NCBI GenBank assembly: GCA_001544655.2
Contig: FCOD02000019.1
Coordinates: 1-64,000, forward strand
From: Caballeronia turbans
GTDB lineage: Bacteria; Pseudomonadota; Gammaproteobacteria; Burkholderiales; Burkholderiaceae
Reading direction: 5' to 3'
Length of the DNA stretch: 64,000 nt
Part shown: in pieces, positions 57,695 to 64,000 of the stretch
How the letters are laid out: every line of letters starts with the position of its first letter
How positions within the stretch are numbered: position 1 is the first letter of the stretch
The notes under the pieces: generated by a model
The model's input: the letters and a program-made list of their open reading frames with translations, nothing else
What the model was told of the DNA's origin: nothing
Database searches by the model: none
Position numbers and translations under genes: made by a program

Positions 57695-58689
57695 AGTGGG
57701 GATCGACGGCTGTGACCGCTCGTGCACTGCGCAGATTTGGGATGAGCCTGGCGATTGCGGGCGCGCTCGCAACAACGGGCTGCGCGACCGGCCCGGACCG
57801 CAATGCGAAAGACCCGCTCGAGCCAATGAACCGCAAGATCTTCACGTTCAACGACACGCTCGATACCTACGTCGCCAAGCCCGTCGCGCAGTTCTATGTC
57901 GATTACACGCCGAGCCCGTTCCGCACCGCGGTCAGCAATTTCTTCTCGAATCTGGGCGATTTCTCGAACTTCGCGAACAACCTGCTGCAGTTGAAGATCA
58001 CCGATGCGACGCAGGATCTGATGCGCATCGCGATGAACTCGCTGTTCGGCATCGGCGGCCTGATCGATATCGCGTCGCCCGCCGGCTTGCCGAAGCACCA
58101 TCAGGACTTCGGCCTGACGCTCGGGCACTACGGCATGCCGTCGGGGCCGTATCTGGTGCTGCCGCTGCTCGGCCCGAGCTCGTTTCGCGATTCGACGACC
58201 TGGCTCGTCGACTGGCGCGTGAATCCCGTCAGTTATGCCGATGCGGGCATCCGCTGGCCGCTCTATGGCGTGAACTTCGTGAGCGCGCGTGCGGACCTGA
58301 TCGGCGCGACCGACCTGCTTTCGGCCGCCGCGCTCGACAAATACGCGTTTGTGCGCGACGCATACACGCAGCGGCGTCAATATTTGCTGACCGGCGGCGG
58401 CGCGAGCTCGCTGCCCGATTACGGCGATGAAGGCGCATCGGCGCCCGAAGGCGCGAGCGCGCCGGAGGGAGCCAGCGCGCCGGAAGGCTCAAGCGGCGGC
58501 GGCAGCAGGGAGCAAGGCTTGCCGACGTATGTCGATCCGGGCGCGGCGGCATCGCCTGCGGGTGGGGTCGGCGGAAAGTCGCCTGCGCCCGAGGAGAACG
58601 CGCCGAAGGCGCAGCCGTCGCCGAGCTCGAGCAAGGCTCAGGGATTGCCGCAGTATGACGATCCGGCGGCGCAGCCAGCGGGGAAGTAG
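57691..58689 (+). CDS. mlaA: MlaA/VacJ-family outer-membrane lipoprotein with repetitive tail
   Basis: A 332-residue protein. A signal with lipobox-like ATTGC (Cys about residue 30, so the -3 residue is Thr, not the usual Leu), then the MlaA domain (about 40-230: [51 protein letters not shown]). The C-terminal 90 residues are low complexity, with EGASAP repeats and two copies of a QGLPxYxDP segment. MlaA removes phospholipids from the outer leaflet. It overlaps hpnN by four bases, which points to coordinated lipid traffic. Confidence 0.92.
   Translation: MKWGSTAVTARALRRFGMSLAIAGALATTGCATGPDRNAKDPLEPMNRKIFTFNDTLDTYVAKPVAQFYVDYTPSPFRTAVSNFFSNLGDFSNFANNLLQLKITDATQDLMRIAMNSLFGIGGLIDIASPAGLPKHHQDFGLTLGHYGMPSGPYLVLPLLGPSSFRDSTTWLVDWRVNPVSYADAGIRWPLYGVNFVSARADLIGATDLLSAAALDKYAFVRDAYTQRRQYLLTGGGASSLPDYGDEGASAPEGASAPEGASAPEGSSGGGSREQGLPTYVDPGAAASPAGGVGGKSPAPEENAPKAQPSPSSSKAQGLPQYDDPAAQPAGK
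58429..58494 (+). repeat. 18-bp tandem repeat in the mlaA 3' region
   Basis: Three near-identical 18-base units (58429-58446, 58447-58464, 58465-58482) plus a partial fourth encode Glu-Gly-Ala-Ser-Ala-Pro. Synonymous differences between units argue they have been kept for some time. Confidence 0.85.
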
Positions 58690-58711
58690 GCAGGTCTCGA
58701 AGCCGGAAAGG

Positions 58712-58739
58712 AAACGGGCGCCCGAGCGCCCGTTTTGTC
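58712..58739. terminator. Bidirectional terminator between mlaA and thioesterase genes
   Basis: A 10-bp perfect stem AAACGGGCGC (58712-58721) / GCGCCCGTTT (58726-58735) with a 4-base loop, T-rich on the right and A-rich on the left, between convergent genes. Confidence 0.88.
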
Positions 58740-58759
58740 TTTAGTGTGCGGGTGCGCTA

Positions 58760-59233
58760 TCAATGCGCGGCCTCTTCCGCCACTTCCTCCATCAGATCGT
58801 CGTCGGAAACTTTCGGCGCTTCCACCCCGCCCTGATCACGGCGATACGCCTCGAACAGTTCGTCGGCGTAGCGAATCTTCGTGCGGCCATGCGGCACGGG
58901 CTCGCCCTGCTCGTTGAGGTTCACGAACACCATCTTCTCGACGGTCAGAATGCTCTTGCGCGTGATCTTGTTGCGGACTTCCGCGCGCAGCGTGATCGAC
59001 GTGCGGCCGAAATGCGTCGCGGTGATGCCCAGCTCGATGATGTCGCCCTGACGCGCCGAGCTCACAAAGTTGATTTCGGACATGAACTTGGTCACGACGC
59101 GCTGATTGCCCAGCTGCGAAATCGCGTAAATCGCGGCTTCTTCGTCGATCCAGCGCAGAAGGCTCCCGCCGAACAGGCTGCCGTTCGGATTCAGATCTTC
59201 GGGCTTGACCCACTTACGGGTGTGGAAATTCAT
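58760..59233 (-). CDS. Hotdog-fold acyl-CoA thioesterase (YciA-like)
   Basis: A 157-residue single hotdog domain: RKWVKPEDLNPNGSLFGGSLLRWIDEEAA (the N-x-x-G-x-x-F-G-G motif with catalytic Asp), FVSSARQGDIIELG and TLRAEVRNKIT. The YciA/BACH group hydrolyses acyl-CoA. The acidic tail (about 140-157) is unusual. Function in the hopanoid region is probably general lipid housekeeping. Confidence 0.9.
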   Translation of the reverse strand: MNFHTRKWVKPEDLNPNGSLFGGSLLRWIDEEAAIYAISQLGNQRVVTKFMSEINFVSSARQGDIIELGITATHFGRTSITLRAEVRNKITRKSILTVEKMVFVNLNEQGEPVPHGRTKIRYADELFEAYRRDQGGVEAPKVSDDDLMEEVAEEAAH

Positions 59234-59359
59234 TTGCGGTACCTCGCTTTCTTTACCGCGCGTCGAAGTGCAGAGAAGAGACGCGCGCTGGGTAAGGGTT
59301 TTCCCTGATTATAACGAAGTGAGGGTTAACCCGCAGAAAGCAAGGGGAGAACAAAATGA

Positions 59360-60046
59360 TCAGCCAAACGCCAGAGCCCGCGCCGATCCCAGCGCATGCC
59401 GCGCCTGGACGAGCGTCGCGCGGGCCGCGCGAGCGTCGGACGCGAGCCGCAACAGCGCGCCCAGTTGCGCCGGATCGCGCAGCAATTCCCGCAGAATCGG
59501 ACCGATGGCCGTCGTGCCGTCGTCGCGCAAACCGGCCGTCGCGGCAGGCGGCAATGTTCGCCAGGCCGGATCGACGACCGCCCGGCACACCGCGAACGGC
59601 AAGCCGCGCGCCGTCGCGATCGCCCCGGCAATATGCGATTCCATATCGACGGCCAGCGCGTCGGTCGACGAATGCAGCGAGCGCTTCTCCGCCTCGGTCT
59701 TGACGGGCGCGGTGACGCCCGCCATCCTGCCGCGCCGCACGACGCGCCCGACAGGCGTGCCCGCGAACGCATCGACGATGCGCGCCGACCACGCCGCATC
59801 GGTATGCAACTCGCCGAACGGACCGCACACGCTCTCGGCGACGATCAACTCGCCCGGCTCGATATCCGGCGCGAGTCCGCCCGCCGTGCCGAAGCTGATG
59901 ATGCCCGAGCAGCCGCGCGCGATCGCATCGGACAACGCGCGCTCCAGCCAGTCGGCGCGCGCCGCGAACACCACATCGACGCCCCGCCCGCGCACGATCT
60001 TCGCCTCGAACGCCATGCCGGTCACGGCGACGACGGGCGCGTTCAC
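59360..60046 (-). CDS. hpnG: Hopanoid nucleoside phosphorylase HpnG
   Basis: A 228-residue phosphorylase-superfamily protein: VVAVTGMAFEAKIVRG at the start, SFGTAGGLAPDIEPGELIVAE (about 70-90) and AVDMESHIAGAIA (about 150, base-binding Met-Glu). HpnG removes adenine from adenosylhopane, giving the ribosyl intermediate for bacteriohopanetetrol. Start is GTG 60046: GTGA overlaps the stop of shc, and no ATG lies nearby. It follows hpnH's step in the pathway, although hpnH is 11 kb away. Confidence 0.9.
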   Translation of the reverse strand: MNAPVVAVTGMAFEAKIVRGRGVDVVFAARADWLERALSDAIARGCSGIISFGTAGGLAPDIEPGELIVAESVCGPFGELHTDAAWSARIVDAFAGTPVGRVVRRGRMAGVTAPVKTEAEKRSLHSSTDALAVDMESHIAGAIATARGLPFAVCRAVVDPAWRTLPPAATAGLRDDGTTAIGPILRELLRDPAQLGALLRLASDARAARATLVQARHALGSARALAFG

Positions 60047-62022
60047 ATTGCCGCCGTCACGCGCGTGAGGCCGTCGCGTGTCAGGTTTCGATAGCGCGCG
60101 AGCGCCCACAGCGGGAAGAACTTGCGATAGCCGTGGTAGCGCAGGTAGAACACGCGCGGGAAGCCTGTCGCCGTGAAGCGCGTCTCGTCCCACAGGCCGT
60201 GCGCCTGCTGCGTCCTGAGCAAATAATCGACGCCTCGCGCGACCGCCGGATGCTCGACCAGACCCGCCGCCATCAGTCCGAGCAGCGCCCACGCCGTCTG
60301 CGACGCGGTGCTCGGCGCCTGTTCGTAACCGCGATAGTCGAGCTTGTAGCTCTCGCCGTCCTCGCCCCAGCCGCCGTCGCTGTTCTGGATGCCGACGAGC
60401 CAGTCCGCCGCGCGCTTCATGCGCGGGTCCGTCGGTGCGACGCCGGCGGCGTTCAGCGCGCACATCGCCGACCAGGTGCCGTAGATGTAATTCAGGCCCC
60501 AGCGGCCGTACCAGCTTCCATCGCGCTCCTGGCCTCGCACGATGTAGTCGAACGCGCGACGCGCGGGCTCGCTGTTGAGCGACGTCTCGCCGAGTTGCGC
60601 GAGCATCGAAAGGCAGCGCGCGGAGACATCGACCGTCGGCGGGTCGAGCAGCGCGCCGTGATCCGAGAACGGGATGTTGTTCAGGTAGTACTGCGTGTTT
60701 TCCGGCTCGAACGCGCCCCATCCGCCGTCGCTGCTCTGCATGCCGACGACCCACTCACGCGCGCGCGCGATCGACTCGCCGTACATCGCCGTGCCGTTCT
60801 CGCGATCGGCACGCTCCATCGCCATCGCGACGACGGCCGTGTCATCGACATCGGGATAATGCGGGTTCGCGAACTGGAATGCCCACCCGCCCGGCCGCAC
60901 GTCAGGACGGCGGGAGATCCAGTCGCCGCGCACGTCGAGAATCTGCAGCGGCACGAGCCATTCGAGGCCGCGCGCCACCGCCGAGCGCGCCTTTGGCATG
61001 CCGGTTTCGAGCAGCGCATGCGCCGCGAGCGATGTATCCCACACCGGCGACAGGCACGGCTGGCAATACGCCTCGCCATCGTCGGCGTCGTCGACGATCA
61101 GGAGCTTGTCGAGCGACTTGCGCGCAATCGCGCGATTCGGATGTTCGGGCGGATAGCCGAGGACGTCGTACATCATCACCGAGTTGGCCATCGCCGGAAA
61201 AATCGCGCCAAGGCCGTCTTCGCCGTTCAGGCGCTCGTCGACGAAGCGCACCGCTTCATCGATCGCGCGTTCGCGGCCGGCTTTGGGCAGCAGCGGATCG
61301 GCGACGCGCAGGATCGAATCGACGACGCGGAAGAACGCGAACCAGCCGCGGCTCTGATGCCCCGAACGCGACGGCATGCCGGTATTGACCGGCGGATTCG
61401 TGAACACCTCGTCGATGCGCACGCCGCGCGGATTGCGCGCGCGCGGGCGCTTCGCGTTGAGCACGAGCATCGGCACGATCACCGTGCGCGCCCAGTACGA
61501 CACCTTCGACAGATGGAACGGGAACCACATCGGCAGGCGCATGATTTCGACGGGCATCATCGGCACCGCGCGCCACGACACGACGCCGAAAAGCGCGAGC
61601 AGGATGCGCGTGAACACGTTCACCTTCTCGGCACCGCCCGCGGCGAGGATCGCGCGGCGGGCGCGCTGCATGTGTTCGGCGTCGGCCGAATCGCCGATCA
61701 TCTTCAGCGCGAAATACGCCTTCACGGTCGCGGAGACGTCCATCGCGCCGTCGGTGAAGAGCGGCCAGCCGCCGTCCGCGCGTTGAATGCGGCGCAGATA
61801 CCGGCCGATCTTCGCTTCGAGCTTCTCGTCGGCGGTCTCGCCGAGATAGTGGACGAGCAGCACGTATTCAGCCGGGATGGTTGCGTCCGCTTCGAGTTCG
61901 TAGAGCCAGTAGCCTTCCGGATGTTGCGCCGCGAGCAGCGCATCGGTGGCGCGGTGGACGGCAGCGTCGAGCGAGGCGCCCGAAACCTGCACGCCCACGG
62001 CCGACAGGGATAAATCGTTCAT
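60043..62022 (-). CDS. shc: Squalene--hopene cyclase
   Basis: A 659-residue cyclase, which turns squalene into hopene at the membrane. The catalytic DxDD is present as PDVDDTAVV (about residue 390), and many QW motifs are visible (QRADGGW, QSSDGGWGAF, GQERDGSWYGRWG, QNSDGGWGEDG). Length is normal (about 630-680). ATG 62022 shares one base with the hpnE stop, and the shc stop overlaps the hpnG start: hpnD-hpnE-shc-hpnG is one coupled set on the minus strand. Confidence 0.96.
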   Translation of the reverse strand: MNDLSLSAVGVQVSGASLDAAVHRATDALLAAQHPEGYWLYELEADATIPAEYVLLVHYLGETADEKLEAKIGRYLRRIQRADGGWPLFTDGAMDVSATVKAYFALKMIGDSADAEHMQRARRAILAAGGAEKVNVFTRILLALFGVVSWRAVPMMPVEIMRLPMWFPFHLSKVSYWARTVIVPMLVLNAKRPRARNPRGVRIDEVFTNPPVNTGMPSRSGHQSRGWFAFFRVVDSILRVADPLLPKAGRERAIDEAVRFVDERLNGEDGLGAIFPAMANSVMMYDVLGYPPEHPNRAIARKSLDKLLIVDDADDGEAYCQPCLSPVWDTSLAAHALLETGMPKARSAVARGLEWLVPLQILDVRGDWISRRPDVRPGGWAFQFANPHYPDVDDTAVVAMAMERADRENGTAMYGESIARAREWVVGMQSSDGGWGAFEPENTQYYLNNIPFSDHGALLDPPTVDVSARCLSMLAQLGETSLNSEPARRAFDYIVRGQERDGSWYGRWGLNYIYGTWSAMCALNAAGVAPTDPRMKRAADWLVGIQNSDGGWGEDGESYKLDYRGYEQAPSTASQTAWALLGLMAAGLVEHPAVARGVDYLLRTQQAHGLWDETRFTATGFPRVFYLRYHGYRKFFPLWALARYRNLTRDGLTRVTAAM

Positions 62023-63299
62023 CAGCGTTCCATCGATGGGTTCAACAGCGCGTCCGCCGCCTTCTGGCCGGAGCGGATTGCGCCTTCGATCGTCGCGGGC
62101 AGGCCGGTCGCCGTCCAGTCGCCCGCGAGTGTGAAATTGTGCCAGCGCGTGCGCGTGGCGGCCCGCAGGCCTTCCTGCGACGGCACGGCGGCAAACGTCG
62201 CGTGCTCCTCGGCGACGACTTGCCACGGCGGCGTCGGCACCGCGGGCATGCGCACCGCCTTCGCCGTCTCCAGCCATACCGCCTGCGCGAGTTCTTCGTG
62301 CGGCGTCGCGAGCCATCGGCCGGCGCTTGCGAGCGTGACCGAGAGCCGGCCGTCGGCGGCGAAGATCCAGTCCGACATGCCGTTGACGACGCAGGTCAGC
62401 GGCTGAAAGCCCGTCGGCGCGTCCACAGCGAAGTGCACGGTCATGATCGCGCGCGATGCATCCGGCGCGGTCAGGTCCGGCACCAGCCGGCGCGCCGCGT
62501 CGGGCGGCACGGCGAGCACGACGCCATCGCCCGTGCCGAGCGTGACGGGCTCCGCCGCGCCTTCGAAAGCCAGCGAGCTTACACGCTCCTTCGAATCCGT
62601 GCCCGAAACCCCGATGCCCGCGACGCGCGAACCGAGCCGGATCTCCGCGCCGCCATACTGCAAAAGCCGCAACGCCGGCTCGACGAACGCATGCGACAGC
62701 CCGCTTCTCGCGATCAGCGGACGGCACGCCTGACCGCCCTGCGCGACCGTCTCGCGCAGCAAACCGGCCGCGAGCTCCGCGCTCGCTTCGGACGGATCGG
62801 CGTTGAGCATCGCACGCAGGAGCGGACGCACGAGAAGACTCCATACGCGATCCTCCCGGCGCACCGATTCCTCGATCGTGCGGCCCGGCTTAGCCCAGAA
62901 GAGCGGCAGGTACGGCAGGTAGTCGGCGGGCTGCGTGCCCGGCACACGCGTCTCGGCGTCGAAGATCCAGCGCGGCAAGCGCCCCGGCGACATGCGGACG
63001 GTCCAGGCGTCGCCGGTCGCGACATCGAAGAACGGATACTCGGGCTGCGTCGGACCGATCAGCGTGCCGGTTGCGCCGATCGCACGCAGATAGGCCATCG
63101 TCGATTGATTGCCTGATAGCAGCAGATGATTGCCGTTATCGAGCGTGACACCGAGCTTTGCATCGAAGAAGGAGCGGCAACGGCCGCCCGCGTGAGGCGC
63201 CGCCTCGTGCAGCACGACGCGCGCGCCGCGGCGCTGCGCCTCGACCGCGGCGGCGAGGCCGGCGACGCCCGCACCGACGACGAAGACACGCCGGGACAT
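62022..63299 (-). CDS. hpnE: Squalene-associated FAD-dependent desaturase HpnE
   Basis: A 425-residue flavoprotein with the FAD loop VFVVGAGVAGLAAAVEAQ (about 5-22), a second HEAAPHAGGRCRSFF (about 31-45), and a C-terminal FTLAGDWTATGLPATIEGAIRSG that closes the FAD site, as in carotenoid-desaturase relatives. HpnE reduces hydroxysqualene to squalene. ATG 63299 overlaps the hpnD stop; shc begins at its own stop. Confidence 0.93.
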   Translation of the reverse strand: MSRRVFVVGAGVAGLAAAVEAQRRGARVVLHEAAPHAGGRCRSFFDAKLGVTLDNGNHLLLSGNQSTMAYLRAIGATGTLIGPTQPEYPFFDVATGDAWTVRMSPGRLPRWIFDAETRVPGTQPADYLPYLPLFWAKPGRTIEESVRREDRVWSLLVRPLLRAMLNADPSEASAELAAGLLRETVAQGGQACRPLIARSGLSHAFVEPALRLLQYGGAEIRLGSRVAGIGVSGTDSKERVSSLAFEGAAEPVTLGTGDGVVLAVPPDAARRLVPDLTAPDASRAIMTVHFAVDAPTGFQPLTCVVNGMSDWIFAADGRLSVTLASAGRWLATPHEELAQAVWLETAKAVRMPAVPTPPWQVVAEEHATFAAVPSQEGLRAATRTRWHNFTLAGDWTATGLPATIEGAIRSGQKAADALLNPSMER

Positions 63300-64000
63300 C
63301 AGATCAGGTTGCGCGCCACGATCCACAGCAGGCGCGCACGCGGCGTGCGCACGCGCGTGCGTGGCAGGTCGAAGCCGCGTTTCAGGTTGGCGTCGAGCAC
63401 GGTGCGATACGCCGCCGACATGATGCGCGGGGCGCGCACCTGGGCGCGCGGCGACGCCGCCATGATCGCATCGGACTGGGCGTAATGGCCTTTCGCGCGC
63501 TCGGCGAGCACGGCGCACACGCGCGGCAGGCGGGCATCGCCGACGATGCTCGCCGGATCGCTCGTAGAAATGCCTTCGCGCGCGAGCAGTTCGCGCGGCA
63601 GGTACACGCGGCCGATTTCCGCGTCTTCGTCGATGTCGCGCAGGATGTTGGTCAGTTGCAGCGCGCGGCCGAGATGGTGCGCGAGCCGCCGTCCGGCGTC
63701 CTCGTGCATCCCGAATATTCTCACCGACAGCCGCCCGACCGCGCTCGCCACCCGGTCGCAATAGAGGTCGAGCGTGGCTTCGTCGGGGGCGACGATATCG
63801 CCGGCGGCGTCCATCGCCATGCCGTCGATCACGGCCTGGAAGTCGTCGCGTGAAAGCTGGAAAGCCTGGATGTGGCGGGTGAGCGCTTCGAGCGATTTCT
63901 TCGGCTTGCCGGCGTAGCACGCGTCGATGTCCTCGCGCCACTGATCGAGCGCGAGCGCGCGCTCGCGGCGCGGCAGGGTGCCTTCGTCGGCGATATCGTC
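63299..64000 (-). CDS. hpnD: Presqualene diphosphate synthase HpnD (5' part beyond window)
   Basis: The frame is open to the right edge (234 codons including the stop), so the start lies outside. The trans-isoprenyl diphosphate synthase fold is clear: QAVIDGMAMDAAGDI, SAVGRLSVRIFG and the second aspartate-rich site NILRDIDEDAEIGRVYLP (catalytic DxxxD), with the early D residues in the first 10 visible codons. HpnD joins two farnesyl diphosphates into presqualene diphosphate. Position directly before hpnE favours HpnD over HpnC. The stop overlaps the hpnE ATG. Confidence 0.88.
   Translation of the reverse strand, partial: DDIADEGTLPRRERALALDQWREDIDACYAGKPKKSLEALTRHIQAFQLSRDDFQAVIDGMAMDAAGDIVAPDEATLDLYCDRVASAVGRLSVRIFGMHEDAGRRLAHHLGRALQLTNILRDIDEDAEIGRVYLPRELLAREGISTSDPASIVGDARLPRVCAVLAERAKGHYAQSDAIMAASPRAQVRAPRIMSAAYRTVLDANLKRGFDLPRTRVRTPRARLLWIVARNLI

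Noticed and set aside
62300-63941. Extension of hpnE upstream of 63299 into the hpnD region
   Set aside because: The extension reads Arg-rich antisense-like sequence, and the FAD loop begins right after ATG 63299.

Overview
The window reads as a high-GC, gene-dense chromosomal segment of a Burkholderiaceae bacterium, most likely Paraburkholderia or Caballeronia. The reasons are gene content and style: a tetrahydromethanopterin (H4MPT)-linked formaldehyde oxidation locus, pqq genes, a large hopanoid locus, many ATGA start/stop overlaps, and a dispersed AAAG/CTTT-hairpin repeat that I associate with this group. This is recognition from protein families only; no database was searched. No rRNA, tRNA or CRISPR was seen.

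Region 1 (1-20.3 kb) is C1/alcohol oxidation. Four H4MPT/methylofuran-type cofactor genes (MfnE-, MfnF- and MfnD-like, plus a HisA-like protein) are bounded by copies of a long repeat. Next come fhcBADC (formyltransferase/hydrolase complex), a cytochrome b561, pqqBCDE, and a LuxR-type response regulator whose gene overlaps its convergent histidine kinase gene. A TonB-dependent receptor, a glycosyltransferase, a PQQ-associated beta-propeller protein and a small secreted DUF2380-like protein follow. Together they suggest periplasmic PQQ-dependent alcohol oxidation feeding cytoplasmic formaldehyde oxidation. The dehydrogenase itself, pqqA, fae, mtd and mch are not in the window.

Region 2 (20.3-35.4 kb) is mixed accessory and housekeeping content: a SulP transporter fused to STAS and cyclic-nucleotide-binding domains, a VOC protein with an unknown partner, a J-domain protein, a PhnZ-like HD protein, a truncated LysR regulator, a PilZ protein, an MFS exporter, a lytic transglycosylase, three small low-complexity exported proteins, a DUF962 protein, an EamA permease, EgtD and acylphosphatase.

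Region 3 (35.4-41.2 kb) is one signalling operon on the minus strand: a giant hybrid kinase, CheR, a receiver-less CheB, and a receiver-kinase protein. No chemoreceptor is present.

Region 4 (41.4-64 kb) is a dispersed hopanoid locus: hpnA, hpnB, an ispH copy, hpnH, an MlaC/HpnM-like protein, hpnN coupled to an mlaA-like lipoprotein, then hpnG, squalene-hopene cyclase, hpnE and the start-less part of hpnD at the right edge. Interleaved are monomeric isocitrate dehydrogenase, cstA with a small YbdD-type partner, and a divergent Cache-domain two-component system. Hopanoid synthesis (presqualene to hopene to adenosylhopane) and lipid transport to the outer membrane can be read directly from this gene order.
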